64,000 nucleotides of DNA from contig NC_134035.1 of assembly GCF_964204645.1 (NCBI RefSeq), forward strand, positions 7,192,501-7,256,500, written 5' to 3'. This document shows positions 41,326 to 55,785 of this stretch, piece by piece. Both the position numbers and the translations under genes were made by a program. Numbering within the stretch: the stretch's first letter is position 1; each line of letters opens with the position of its first letter. This DNA comes from Tubulanus polymorphus (Eukaryota; Nemertea; Palaeonemertea; Tubulaniformes; Tubulanidae). Under the pieces are notes generated by a model, which was not told where the DNA came from, did no database searches, and was given only the letters and a program-made list of their open reading frames with translations.

Positions 41326-44300
41326 ATGTGGACTCATATTTTACTGGGACTTAGCTTGCTCTGTTTATTTCGTGTCGTTACGCCGGGACGGACTTCAAGA
41401 AAACCGGGTAAGTCGTCGCATTTTCACACGAACACCAGCGGCCCCGTTATCGCTTCCCGTATCGGGGACGACGGTTTCGTAAACATTCGTCTGTTCATCG
41501 GGTTAAAAGTCACTGTATTTGAAATCTGATATCAAATTATGATGACTGAAACAAATATTGAGCGAGTGTGCGAGTGTGCGTGTGCGTGTGAACTGCGTAC
41601 CGGTGATTTGGTTTTGGGTGTATATATATCGGTTGCAAATGTATCAATGATTAAGATATGAATTTTATTGATAATCATCTTTATTGTCAGAGAATATTCT
41701 TGTATGACACATACAAATATAAAAGGATACAGTTTGTATGGACATTTCCACACACATACGAATGCAAAATCTGTAGAATTGATTACATATAATGATCTGA
41801 TTGATAAACTAGATCAATGAATTGATTTAAGAAATTTTAGTTTGTTCAGAAATGTTGATGAATCGATACTATTGAGGAGGTTTCTCGTAAATTTGGCAAC
41901 TTTATATGCATGGTATCAAACGAAGTAGCCTAAAGGAAATTAATCGAAAACTTTCTTAGAAAAGGTTTAGACATATCGACGGATTGTTAAAACCATCAGT
42001 TTGCTCATAGTACGAATGCGGTTCAGACGGATTGAAGACCATTTGTCGTCAATGTTCACATTTACCTGTGTTCTCGATTTCGGAAGGAGTTTATCCCGGT
42101 CTCATTTTGATTCGCTTATACGAAACCGGCACCAGTTTTGCGATTGCTGGGTTAGATTTAGTTAAGTTCCTATTTATCAAACTCGATTGGTAAAATATCA
42201 ACCCATGCATAACATTTCATCTACGATATCTTAGACAATAAGTATCGAGATTTCGAGATTTTTTGTTGTTTAAAGTATAAAGGAAATAATTGTTTGAAAT
42301 CGTTAATGCCAGATCTGATACTTCACATTTAAAGTGAGTTGGTTTAAAAAAGAATAGGTAAATACTGCACCTCACGTAATGGAAAACAATGTCTGAATGT
42401 ATCCTTCATTTCTACTTTGACTCTCAGGAATTGGCTCTTGAAGTGAAACTTTGAATAAAGATGACGTTTAATGATTTCAAATCTTTTTTAAAGCGAGATC
42501 TGTAAAAATAAATCCTGAAATTAATGATTTTGATTTCGTGATGGTAATTATTTTAAAATGTTAACCTTTATCAAACTGTGATTAATCAGATTCTGAGTGA
42601 TTTATGTTTTTTTCGATCAGCGCTGTATAGATTTATACGGTATCGATACAGACGTAATGAGTATGAAGTAGCGCGGTTCAAACTAAACCCGAGCCGTGTT
42701 CAAAAGTGCGCGATATTGGCTCATTCTATGAAAGAAAAACCCAGTTGACCTTTTCGTTGACCTGTTATAGATGTATATCAATTTCGGCGGAGGGTAAAGC
42801 TAAATGTTTTGCGTAGAATTTCGATAGGATATTAGCGCGGTGAAGAGGCTCTATACGACATGGCAACTTCGAGTCACCGATCACGCAAACGCACTTGACT
42901 ATCTCTCTATACGGGTGGTATCAATGTCACCTTTTCACCCATCGTATTTCGAGTGTTATTTTTTTACAATATGTATATACTATAACGAAAGTTGAGCTAC
43001 ATTTACGAAGAATTCTGTGTCATTGTCAATACATATATGTTCACTAACGACGTCGTCATCTGTTGGAATGATTCTGCGAAAAAAACGGTTGATTTTATTA
43101 CCTGAACATGATATGCCTTTACTCACCGATTCCGCGGAAGTGTTTCCAGTATTGAGGACCCTTATGCTTGTGTTTTAATGACAATGACAGGGCCCTTTAC
43201 GTTGCGTCATTAATGATACAAAATAATGACTCATCGGTCACAGTTAACCTCGCAGTACTAATCAGTTCAGCGAAGTCCTCATGATGGTCTAATAACGAGT
43301 CGTCCAGGTCTGTTGAAGGAGGACGGAGTAGGTTGCGTCCTTTTGCTCAGCAGTCGCCAGCTAGTTGTGGACTGAATTCGTTTAGATTATGAAAGTTCAA
43401 TTGCAATTATCGATTTAATTTGAATTAATCAACTCGAGCGAAACATTCTAACTGTATTTTCAAAATTGAAAAATATTCGTGTTCACTTTTGAAAACGAAG
43501 TTGTGCGATAAGATTGCACGTATCGCGTTCCTTATTTCAAAACAACGCTTTATAAAACAAATAGCTTCTAGTTTAAAAACCAAAGATACAATTCTACACA
43601 CCTGACAATGATCTCTAGGGTGTGATCGAAACGTCGTGTATTTTACATTTTAGATTTTTTGAATAAATAAGTTCTCGATTTTGAAATAAGTTCAATTTGT
43701 GTGGGTTTTTATCCGTTCACCATGTTTGAGTGTGGTTATCGTACTACTATTTTCCGTGGTTCCTTTTCATAATTTAGGGAGTTAAAAAAACAAGGTATTC
43801 TACAATAAGTGTCGTTCCGATTTTATAATGTTCTATTAGTCGGCCGCTAGTCTGTCACTTTCACCGATTTCAGATAGATACGTGCGTATCGTAACTACGT
43901 AAACAACAAGAACCGACTGCGGTGTGGATTAACCGCCAGTAAAAACAGCAAAATCTCACCAGCGAACAGCTGCCCGTTAACTATTCGCCCTCGTTCACCG
44001 AAACCCAAACGCCTTCACCAATCGTTATCTACGTTTTATCAAAGAACCCTATATGCCATGCGGCATCTTTCAAGTTTCACCGCACCTATGAGTTAAATTT
44101 GATTATGCTATAAGGATCATCCGATATATCCTTGGGATGGTTGGAAAATTGTTTAAAATACATTTGAAGAAAATATATATACACATACTAGGCGTAATGC
44201 ACGTATGCGCAACTCGCGTTAATGTCATCGCGTACAATTTCAACTATTACACTGTTTTATATGGTAAATCGCCCGAGACAGCGATCGGGATTTTGTCGGT

Positions 44301-47300
44301 ATTTTCTCATTGATCTCGGCCACATTTATTAATTCGATCATTATATTGCGCTTTCTCTCGCTCTGCGTAGATTAAACTGTTTTCGTTTCTCAGACGTCGC
44401 GGCAACCCTTGGAAGTGTCGACGTATATAGTACTATAGTTTCTGACACCTTTAACAGTTAAAACCCTACCGCAACGCGAATTCATTGTCGGTCGGTTAGC
44501 ACTTTGATCAGACGAGACCGAGTACAGTTCGTTTAATGATATCGTGTTTGTTTCTGTAAACCTGCGTTCTTGATAATTATTACACGTCCTTTCTGCTTTG
44601 ACTGCCAGTGTCGCCGCTTAAACGAAGCCGATACGCGAGCACAAACTAAAATCATCTTCAATACAATTGAATTTATTTTCAATTCATGGACAAAAATCAA
44701 GATATTCCAGCGTTATTGTGTTTTTTTAGAGAGAAACGAATGCCTCACAGATCGACACAAATGCCACCCGGATGCCAACTGCTCAGACACCAGACGGTCC
44801 TATAGATGTCGCTGTAAGCAGGGTTTCTATGGAACAGGCAAAATATGTAAAGGTACACGCGTAACGGGGAAATAATGACGACAAAGATAGATGACGTGTT
44901 TTCACTGTTCACCATTATCGTTGTAGACGTCTAGACAGGGGCACATCTAGAGTCCGGTCTGATTCAGAGAGTGTTGCATCTTTAAGATGTCACATCATAA
45001 TATGAATTAAAAGGGCAACCGATCACCCCAGAAAGCATTACCTCATTTGAGGAAGCACAGAGGATATGCTTATGAATTTAAACTTTTAAAGTACTCAAGT
45101 TGATATTCTATAGTTAATAACTTTCAATTTCCAGGGGCCCTTGTACCATCCCCTTGGATCCACCGCGGCTAGATTTAGTTTGCTATGTCGTTGTAGATGC
45201 AGATGAATGCTCTTATGAAAATGGCGGCTGTGTGCATAGCTGTAACAATACGCATGGCGGATATAACTGCTCGTGTTGGGACGGATTTGTGCTAGCGGAC
45301 GATGGCCATAATTGCATAGGTAAGATGAGTTCTATTTCATAGGTAGTTATCGGCTGAATGTTTAACGTTTTTAAATCTAAAAATGTTCAAAACTAACATT
45401 TCGAGTTTCGTATTTTATTTCACGATCTATCACTGTTTTATATCGGGTACTATACATAAAGATTTAATTTCCGCGCGCGCGTGGAGGTCGTGTGGGGAAA
45501 ATATAATCTTTATCTGAGTTTACGCAAAAATGGCAATAAAACAGCAAACAAATAACAACAAAACACCGAGATGACACAATGTATAAAAATATATTCAAGG
45601 TTAAAAAGAGCAGCAGTTATCGAAACTGTTCTATCCACATTATTACTGGCGAGGACATACATAAGTATATTTCAGTAAATTCAAGATAGCAGGTTTATAA
45701 AAATTGAAAATATTTGAGGAAGACGATATATCCAATTCATCAATATCATATGATTGTTTTTGAAGTGTGAAACGTACGACATACCGCAGAAAACTGTCTA
45801 GATTTCTTTAAAAAGGATACATTTTTCCTTCGATACAGATGAAAATGAATGTTTGGAAAATAAGGGTGGCTGCGAGCATCAATGCATTAACACAATCGGT
45901 AGTTTTTTATGTAAATGTAATGTTGGTTATACGCTGAGTCAAGACGAACGCACTTGTACAGGTAAATTCGAGCAAACTTATCACTTTTCTATGATCAGTA
46001 ATGATGGTATTCACTGTGGTTTCAATAAACTATAAAAAATACATTGAGAAGCTAAAATCATTTTTCCTCATGTTTTTTTTCTAATGAAGCGGGTACCTGG
46101 TGTCAGGAGAAATTGGATTGCAAATTTCCTTGTACGAATGCCATCAAATGCGCCTGTAGAAACGGTTTCGTAATGCAGAAAAATACTAAATCATGCAGAC
46201 GTAAGTATCTATACAAAAAGTCTCCTTCATGGTTCAATTATTAATTACGTTGTTATAACACTCTGCATTAAACGTATGTTTTAGATATATTATTTTTTGA
46301 TTAAACAATGTTAGAAATTAACGATAAAGATTAAATGTGATTTGTATCGAGGCTGTAGCGACCCGGGCGTTCACAAGTGTGCCGACATCGTCTTTAAATT
46401 GTTCAAATTTATTCATTTTCGTGACGTTCATCACCTATTTTTTGAATACTTACCTCTTTTAGGGTCTGGCTATGAATATAATTTTGAAATTGGTTCGTGA
46501 AGTTTTTAATGTTCTCTTCTGCAGGAACCTGTGCCGCCGGTAACGGGGGATGTCAACATTTGTGTACGGATAGTGTGGCGGGTCCTGTTTGTAGTTGCGT
46601 TGATAAATACATGTCCCACGGATCTCTATGCATAGGTAAGTCGTGACTTGTGTCAGCGCACAATCCGAAACACGGGACCGAATCACATTTCTGGCTTGTG
46701 CCTATGACTGTGCGCCAAGGTATTTATTGCGTAACCTAATGCAATCGATTAGAGCTGAAAACAACTGAATCGACTGATGAAAATGTTTGGAACTTTTATC
46801 TAAAAATCAGACCATTTGTTAAAACATTTATTTAGTCATTTATTTCGTTTATGATTTCAAAATGATTGAAATACTGAAAAAGACTGAAATACAACTGATT
46901 AATGGCAATTTTCAAATAATATTATTCGGTTTTAGCAACGTGTGCCATTAAGAATGGTAACTGTGATAGGCAGTGTGGGGATACGCCACAAGGTCCGCAA
47001 TGTTCATGTCCGGAAGGATACATTCTACACCAAGATGGAAAAACCTGTCTGGGTAGGTTTTCAAGATTAAACAATAAAACTGTCTTATCGCGACGTGCCA
47101 ATTGTATCGTATTTCGAATAGATCTTTATTCATAGATGATGTTCATTTATCCAGCATGTCAATAGCTAGTTTTTGTTGCGAATGAAAAATCTTACTTAAC
47201 ATTAATTCAATACAGATATCGACGAATGTAAATCTGAAAATGGTGGATGCAGCGACGCGTGTGTGAATACTGACGGGGGATACGAATGCGTCTGCCCGAA

Positions 47301-50300
47301 CGGTTACAAAGTCGGAGCCGATGGAAAAACGTGTCAAGGTGAATATTTATCGTTGTGACAATTGATACAATTCGTTTTCGAATTCCCGAGTCGATGATTG
47401 ACGAGCCGAAGTCAAAACATGTCTAAACGGCAGTCTATTAGTGCGTCTGCGTTAATGTCTGCGGTTTTATTTTGTTCAGGGGTTGATTGATTTTCATCAC
47501 GCGCCAGTCGAACCGGTGACATTTTCACTCGACCCGAGTCTCGCCGGGTACCGAAAAGTCATTAGCTTCAGTCGTTTAGTTTTACCGCGTCTCGATGCCG
47601 TCGATCGGAAACTTCTATTTCCAGCCATTGATCTATATCATCGGTTCGTTATTCGTCGATTCCGTGTTTTACTGTCGCTGCCGTTGCGCAGACTTGGCAA
47701 TAAATCGCGGATTTAAGTGATTGCGGGGGCGACGTAATTAGTCTCTATTCGTGTTTCTGTCTAATGTCACCGGTTCAATTTTTCTTCGCTTCAGAACAAG
47801 GCGTGCACTCAGTGTCACGACATTTCATTTTAAACTTAAATCAATCATAAAGCTTTTGAATCAAATGACCTTTTCACAGTCTGAGTCGATTTTAACACTT
47901 TTGACCATTCTATGACAAGTTCTTCACGGATTAGTATCGTCTATTCCATTTTGCCATTTAAACCATGAAATATCCACTATAATATATATTTTGATATGAA
48001 TACTGAGTTGTTTCTGAGTCAAGTAAAACTGGATTCAGTTTTGACTTAAATTGCAATTGCACTAAAACACTTTTTTGAGTTGTCAACTCTCGTGCGAAAG
48101 TTGGGTAAATTTGGCAGAAACGCGATTTTTGTTCTGATTCGTTACAATGTGTCGGGTATATTTTACAGATATTGATGAGTGTTCGAAGACGTCTGCTTGT
48201 GATCATGTTTGTAATAATACAGCTGGAGGTTTTGTATGTACGTGCAACATCGGGTTCGCACTCTATGGTAAAATCCATTGTGGAGGTACGTGTAACAAAT
48301 GTCGATTTGATTTCCCTCAAGGGTGGAAGTTTTTTGGTAATGTACGTCCTTCAGACACCTGGATATCGGGAGTGAAATTTTACAGCACAATTAAGTACAC
48401 GAGGAAGTATCAATCTAACAACCCAATGTGGCAAGCAAGTAATCGCGCCGAGCATTCTGCGTGGTTTGCTAATGGTTACTTCGCTACCACGCTTCAATTT
48501 CTTCTACATTTCAATTAGATTATAGTCAATTTTTCTTGTTAGTTGATTCATTTCCAGTAAGATCTCTACCTAACACTGACTGTTATAGTTGATGTTTTAT
48601 CGTTTCAAAGCCTTGTTTTGTAAAAGAATGAACAATATAAATAGGTTTGGGAGCCGAAAAATCCAGTTAAAATTTCATTGAAAATGAATTAACGTTCCCT
48701 ATACGAATAAAATGAGTTATTATTGCGCTAGTTGATATGTGCCGAGACCTCATCACGCCGGATGTCGGTCCGCCTTGTAACCCACCGCGACGTCATTCAC
48801 TGCGACAGCAGCCACGATTGCATCGCAACCAACATGTCCTTGACTTGCGACGCGATGCGACAGGGTCGGGGTGGAGGATAATAAGTATTTTCACTGAAAT
48901 CGATTCCTGAGTCAACTTCGTAAAATGCATATGATCCCAGCTCTGCTGAGTACGTTTGTTTATTTCAATGACGGTTTGCTTTTTTATTTAGACATCAACG
49001 AATGTACCGTAAACAACGGTCGATGTGAGCACGATTGCTTGAATACAGTTGCCAGTTATAAATGCTCGTGTAAATCCGGATTTCGTCTACATCCGAACGG
49101 CAAAGACTGTGTAGGTACGATTGCGCTTAGGAAATATCTATAAGATTAAAATTCGTGACAAATTCATATGATGTTTCTAAATATTGACGAAACACGTAAA
49201 GTAGATAGAAATGATTCGATAACTTCAAAAAACATTTAAACGTTAAGTTTTTGTATTCTGGAGATGTGCATACATTCACAATATTATAGACACACTGATT
49301 ATACTACTCTACATATAAGTCTCTTAAGATATATAAAAAGGCTTTAAGAATAGATAGGAATCTTAATATGAATTGATTCACGCAGAGTAAGGAAGGATTC
49401 AGCCTCTGAAATATGCGACTACAAGGCGCATAATTGACATGTCAAATCGCTAGGATATTTTACGAATTACCGCATAATGAATCACCGTTTTCTATAACAG
49501 CGATGGAAAAATGTTTGCCGCTGAAAGCCCCGCCGAAAGCCAAAATCAAGTGCAATAAGGGTCAAGGTCAGAGCCAGCATTGTAAACTTACCTGCCACAG
49601 TAACGCGCATTTTACGTCGGTATCGCGAGACGGGTATGAATACACGTGCGGCAAAGCGACGAATTACGAGTGGAAAAATAACGAGAACGTCACGACGCTT
49701 CCTTCCTGTTCGGGTAAAAGCATTGCTCGAAATTAACTAAATAGAGCCCCAAAATTGAGAGTATTTAGAAGAACACAATGTTTCGATTCATTTTCTATAT
49801 TCATCCAGGAGAGTCGTAATGCGAAATCAGGCATTAAAAGGAAAATTAACTCTAAACTAAATAAAACCTAAAAGCGACTGAAAACTCAACAAATAATATA
49901 AAGCACTTTTCAATGTGGGTATTGCAAAGACTAAACGGCCGCTAACGCACGCACCAGATATAAGGAATATAAGATAATAAGGAAAGGAAACGGAGAATTT
50001 TGGGAGAATTAGTAAAAGAAATAGACTGTGGTGTAAGATATATTTGATTGATAGAATACATTATGATAGAAATATCAGGTTTGGTTGTTTATGCATTGCG
50101 GTCTTAAAATGATGAGGCCTATAAAATGTAGTTGAGGAACTTCTTCTGACAATCTGACCATCAATTGATTTGTAACCGAAACGTATCAATTTGTAGATAT
50201 ATCGTCATTTCTTGCTTTCTAATGATCTATGAATTCGTTCGATGCGAATGTCATCATCAACTAACATTTCTACAACATCTCCTTGTTAATCTATTTCAGA

Positions 50301-53300
50301 GAATGTAAATGCGCCTAGTATAACACGTCGTGCAAAGTTTCTCTTCCTGGCCGACAAGTGTCGACTGCGGCAGCGTAGCAAAGATAAATTTATCAAAAAT
50401 CTCTCGCAGAAGATCAAAAGTAAGTTTTTTAACAGCAAACTGCCAATCTTTTATTGCTACTACTGTTTCCTACTTGGTAACTTTGTCCTTTATTCAAAAA
50501 AGTTAGATAGTCCAGTCTTAACGATTAAGAAGTGACGCGCACTCACCGTGATCGAACCCGGGTATCGTACGTAGAAGGCAAGCGTGCTAACCAATAGACA
50601 AACAGAATTAGTTATACTGAGCATTTATTAATCGTTAGAAATATTTGTGGTTCTTTTTATCGAACGCACGTGAACTCAATTTGTCAGTTCCGGTTGGGTA
50701 TTCAAATTTCCCTCTTTCGAAAACTTTGCGGACGTTGGTAAAAGCCGTTATCCCTACAAAAAGCTCCTAACTTCCCTTGACAGTCCAATGTAATTTGGCT
50801 CCATCATTTTGTTTCACAGAGCTGCCGCTGTGGGCCGAGTGTTGTCCCTCTGCGATTGGTAAGAAGAGACAAACACGATGCAGCCACGATTTGTGTCGCG
50901 TGAACTATGTCAATTTGCAATGCGGTACGAAACGGCGGCGATTCCGACAGGTTTATGCAGGGAAGAAATCTAAACGGGCCGTCGTCACTGCCGAGTTTGA
51001 GTTACAAGTAAAACCACCACTTACTACGGGTACATTGTCAGACAATAATTGAAACGAAATTTCTAAGATCGTTATGAAAATAATGAGTACATGTTCACCT
51101 CGACAAAAAAACACGCATTTATCAGCATAGATATGAACTTCGTCAATGATATGATACAAAATCTCTTATAGGTGATTGCGATGTTGATTGTGTTGCCAAA
51201 CAAACAAAAAGACGCATAAAGAAAATAATCAAACGTCTGCGAAGAATCATGGACAGGGAACAATTTTATATAAAGTTAGTATGTCACGAATAAGTCTTGC
51301 ATTTCGATGGCTAATGTGAATCTTATGGTGGCCGATTCTGGCCACACCAAAATATTTCTAAAGAGCTGTTTACGTGGGGTCTACTTCTGTTTTCTCGCGC
51401 GACAAAGCTTAAAGGAAGAGACAGGAGAGAGTGGTTTAAGCTGCCCATCACTTGTCTTGTCGACCCATCGTTCATGGTTTCGAATCTTTATAATTCATGC
51501 GCGGAAAACGAAGAAACCATGTGAGAATTTTCTAATCGCGCTTCTAGTCGTACAGAAAATCTTGGCCCGGGTTAGAATTAAATGCAATGTAAATAGAAAA
51601 TTGATTCGCTTGTATCAACGCCTTTCTTACTGTCGCATAATATTATTGTTGTGTATCACGGAAATTGTTGATCCTACAGATTCGGTGGAAGTGAATACAG
51701 GGTGTCGCGAAAATCGTTCAAAGCTGACAGAATGACGGCCATATGTAAACACGGATTTGTCCTGGTCGCTGGAAAATGTGGTAATTATTTTTTCACTTAT
51801 ATCATGACATATTTATCTGGAACGTAGGTAGGCTTGCATCTCCAAGGGTTCGTAAATAGCTGATATTTCTCCTCAAGTCATTTAATTTTTTCCTTCAGTC
51901 GCTTGCAGTGTCAGTTATTACTACGACATGCAAACTAAAAGATGTCTGCCATGTGAAAGACAAACTTACCAAGACCGAGAAGGCCGGCTGGAGTGCATCG
52001 CGTGTCCTCAAGTGGGCTTAAAACGAAATGATACATCAGGGCTGTCGACCCAAGTCGCCGACTGTGGTGGTATGTATTTATTAACAATCCATACTATCAA
52101 CCGACTACATCGTTACCGTTGAATGGATTGCATTATTTCACAGGTCAATGCGGCCCTGGTTACTATTCCGTCAATGGATTCACGCCTTGTACGCCTTGCC
52201 CGATCGGATACTACCAGTCGGAATACAGTCGCACCACGTGTACTCCTTGCAGTAATGGATTTCTTACGGCGTCTGTTGCTTCAACTGGGTTTCACGACTG
52301 TAAAGCAAATGGTATTCAATTTCCTGTGCGCTAATGTTACGAACGTTTGTGTTTAATTTATCAAATATAGCTTAGGTATATGCTTTCTATGTTCTAGCGA
52401 ATTGAATATTGATTTTGATTTTCAGAAATATGCCTACCTGGTAACTTCTACGATAGATTTACAGAAAAATGTCGAAAGTGCCCACGTGATCGGTTTCAGC
52501 CAAACAGCGGACAGGACTACTGCGAAGCTTGTCCCGCAAAAACAATGGCAGATTTCGAAGGCTCAACAAGCAGTTCTCAATGCAAAGGTAAGGTTTCGAA
52601 TAGGGAGAAACACAGTAGATAATTGAAAGTATGTAAAAAAGCAGTTGGCAGCTATAGGGGTCAGCAGCCATATTCAAGAAAGTTGTCTAACTTAGTTGGA
52701 TACTGTATAAGATCATGAGATTATCAAATAGTATCCCAGATAATTTCATCGTAAATTATTTCATCAAGCCAAAATACAAAATAGGTCGCAAAATTGGTTG
52801 ATTTTGATTTGGTTAACTCGATCTTTGTGTAACTGTATCCTTGATTCTGCATACATATTAACTATATCAGCGTGAAATCTTGTGTCCTACGTATACAGAC
52901 AGACGTTGCGGTGGTAAACAAGGGAAATATCAGGGATACATACAGAGTCCGAACTATCCCGGTGATTACCCGATAGATGTGACGTGTAAGTGGAACATTG
53001 TGCCGGAGAAAGGGCGCCGTATACTGGTGATTATACCCGAGATATATCTAGCTAAAGAAAACTGTGAGGATTCCTTAGTGATGAGAAAATCAGGTAACCA
53101 TAGAATATAATTGTCGATTTAGGCTATTTTAAAAGCATCAACTTCAGACTTAATAAAGCTTGTGGATTGAGGTTAACAACCTATAAGTTCAGTACTAATC
53201 TATAACTTATCGATTAGTACTGAATTTTTCTCATAAATTACTTTGACGATTTTATCGCTACGTGCATTGATTTTCTTACTCAGTTTCGCCATATTCGGTG

Positions 53301-54220
53301 TCGTCGTATGAGACGTGTAAATCGGTGACAACTCCACGAGCATTTACTGCCCGATCGAAAAAATTGTGGATCCAGTTCAAATCAAATTCGAATAAGACTG
53401 CAGCAGGATTCTCTATCCCTTACGTGATGTTTAACGGTAAATATTGGCTTATTTTTGTAAAAGCTGTTAACCAGCTGGCCCGAGTACACCCATTTGTATA
53501 ATAAACCAAATAGTGCGAGATATAAAAAAATGGTCCAATGGTCGAAGTATCTTATCTTTTTGCTCAATTGAGCCGAATCCCGACATCGATTTATTACTCT
53601 TGTTTTATTTACAGAAGACTATCTGGAACTAATCGAAGATATCGTGCGCGACAGTCGTCTTTACAGCTACAATCACCACCAGAAAATCTTTAAGGTGCAT
53701 TTTATCATTTTATCCAACCCCGATTTATTTGATTCTTCGCGTTGAATTGAGGAGTTATGAGTTCTCTGAAACTTTCTTTGATCTCACGATCGCAATCTGC
53801 ATTACTACTTGTCTTGTTGCAGCTGTCGATCTGCTGTCTGTACCCTCTCCATCAAACGATCACCTTTTGAATATCGTGGCCTGGACACATTTTTTACCAA
53901 TGTTGAATGTCTGCCTGAAATTGATGGTTCAGACGCCCAAATTCATCAACAAAGAAAAATGTCCGGAGTGCGTAAAATGGTGAATGTCCACCCAACGCCT
54001 GAGGAGTGTTCACAGACAGAAAATTGATAGCTGCATAAAAAGCGTCTTCATATTTTTACAAACTTTTAATTTTCAGAATCGGAATCTCCTTGGTTCGTTA
54101 CTAGATGTGATCGCCAAGCCGTACACCTATTTCAACTATTCGAATTCGTCGAAAAAAATGTTCCCCGAATCGTTCATCAAGCTACTTACGCCCAAGGTTC
54201 TCAGATTCTTTCAAACGTGA
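41326..54220 (+). CDS. SCUBE: SCUBE: signal peptide, CUB and EGF-like domain protein
   Basis: 22 coding exons: 41326-41407, 44730-44852, 45197-45319, 45839-45961, 46090-46200, 46525-46635, 46936-47052, 47216-47338, 48169-48285, 48992-49114, 49501-49713, 50300-50419, 50820-51029, 51172-51274, 51680-51780, 51899-52069, 52144-52311, 52426-52587, 52899-53093, 53284-53436, 53615-53694, 54077-54220. They give 990 aa, the usual SCUBE length. Layout: signal peptide ([15 protein letters not shown]), nine EGF-like domains (aa 28-384), a basic spacer (385-600, with GDCDVDC and REQFYIK), three ephrin-receptor-like Cys-rich repeats (about 620-800), CUB domain (about 803-920, [18 protein letters not shown]), C-terminal tail. 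EGFs starting DADEC, DENEC, DIDEC and DINEC should bind calcium; EGFs 4-6 lack that motif, as in the family. SCUBE proteins are secreted and surface-associated and act in hedgehog, BMP and growth-factor signalling. Confidence 0.95.
43602..43636 (+). other. CTGA-stem-GAAAC motif, possible retroelement ribozyme relic
   Basis: The sequence CCTGACAATGATC, loop, GATCGAAACGTCG forms a short hairpin flanked by CTGA and GAAAC, the conserved halves of a hammerhead core, with extra bases after CTGA. A related motif occurs on the minus strand at 62103-62136. It lies in SCUBE intron 1. Confidence 0.3.
48770..48880. repeat. GTCGCA-rich dispersed repeat in a SCUBE intron
   Basis: CGACGTCATTCACTGCGACA and CTTGCGACGCGATGCGACAG resemble the GTCGC-rich repeats at 12530-12660 and 13195-13300. 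It lies between the EGF8 and EGF9 exons. Confidence 0.4.
50529..50607 (-). repeat. tRNA-derived SINE head
   Basis: The minus strand reads ATTGGTTAGCACGCTTGCC (A-box-like), then CCCGGGTTCGATCACGG (B-box-like), with about 35 bp between them. The arms do not complete a cloverleaf, so this is a SINE or tRNA-derived remnant rather than a tRNA gene. It lies in a SCUBE intron. Confidence 0.5.
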
Positions 54221-54398
54221 CGTCATCACTATGAACGCTAAATATATTGGGGTCATCACGCCCGTGTGAAAAACATTATTTTGCATTTTGAGTTAGGCCG
54301 ATCCTCCGAAGCCAGCAGTTAACTTATCAGTCGTGTCCTCTCTAGCGTGACGGACAACCGATGCCGCTTGCCTAAGGGAACAAAAATAACTAGAATGG

Positions 54399-54404
54399 AA
54401 TAAA
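54399..54404 (+). terminator. SCUBE polyadenylation signal
   Basis: AATAAA lies 179 bp after the SCUBE stop codon. It is the first canonical hexamer downstream that I noticed. Confidence 0.5.
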
Positions 54405-54409
54405 GGACG

Positions 54410-55780
54410 CTTTGTTGTTTTCATTTTGCTAAATATTCGAAAGATGTTTATTGCAATGTACGTATAGCATAGATGTGGTGGATCGACTGAGCATCGTTAC
54501 GAAGATGTTTGTTCAAGATATAGTTGTTATAAATTGAATCTTAGAAAATCCCTGTGTATATAATATCAAGGAATTACAGTGTTCGTGAGATAAGATATTC
54601 TTCACTTAAAAGTGTTGTATTAATAGATTCTCGACAATGCTATAGATACAAAAGAGACGAATGAGATTACAGTGAAAGCATTCACAAGTACATATTAAAC
54701 TCTAACTGATTACTTTTTTCACTTTTTCATCGGGGACAGTTTTTAATTTATGTATAAGGCGATGACATCCATTTTATCAGAGTAAAGATAGTAGATTCCT
54801 GCTTGTCTAAATTATGTATGCAAATATTTGTAAATTTATGCTTGTATCGATTTGAATTTCAATGAATTCATGTGACCAGCTAAATTGATCTCCCTTTTCT
54901 GTTTTTCCATAGTCTTATTTTTAAGGGCACGCTTTTCAAGTTATTATTATTTTTACATTCATTGAATACATTTTAACTATATTGAAGATATTATTCAAAT
55001 ACTTAGTGCAAGTTACGAGCAAATAAATAGAATGAATACAAGTATTTCCTAAAATTCCTAGACCTATTTCCAACTGATGGAATCTATAGATTTTGATCGA
55101 TAATATCAAATTGACCAAAAGACTAGAAAAGATTGAATCGATATCCAATTTACCCTTCATCATGGAATCCTCAAGGCATAGGCGCTATTGTTTATAGAAT
55201 GGCTGCATCCATCCAATCCCCTTATGACATCATAAACCGAATTTAATGACGTGATTCAGTTGTAAAGTGTTGTGAACAGCTTAAACACAACTGCAGGAGG
55301 GAATGAACTATAGCTGTAACGCCAAAACCTGCGGTGTCCATAACCCACTTACACAAATCCATGGGAACGGAATTTTTCCAAGATTTCTAGCCATCAATTT
55401 GTTTGTAATTCGAATCTTCGTAAGGTGGCATCATCTGCTTTTTGATTGCAACAGCTAAGGTGAATACTGTGAAACTAATATGCAACCTGCCTAAAATCTA
55501 ACGTTTGATAGGCCAAGCCAAATCATGCGTATGATAAGCCTCACTCATAAGGCGCCTGTTTTGGGTCAAGAATTTGATGCTATTGCCACTATAGCTTAAG
55601 TGGGATGTATTGACAGTCACGGCAGGATTCCATGACGACGGATTTCATTTCTTGAAGTGTCTATATAAAACTATTTAGTTTTAATCTTCAATTGATGTTT
55701 CTGGACATAACACGAATCAATTATTTAAGCCATAGATAGTAACGGAATGTCGTAGACGTCGATGTCGTTGTAGGTTAAGT
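54410..55780. other. Intergenic between convergent SCUBE and galaxin-like genes
   Basis: No exon is supported. The two genes face each other here, so the stretch should hold both 3' untranslated regions. Confidence 0.5.
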
Positions 55781-55785
55781 AGAGG

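Noticed and set aside
51307..51735. Plus-strand open frame of 142 codons
   Set aside because: It lies mainly in a SCUBE intron, and its end overlaps SCUBE exon 15 in the wrong frame.
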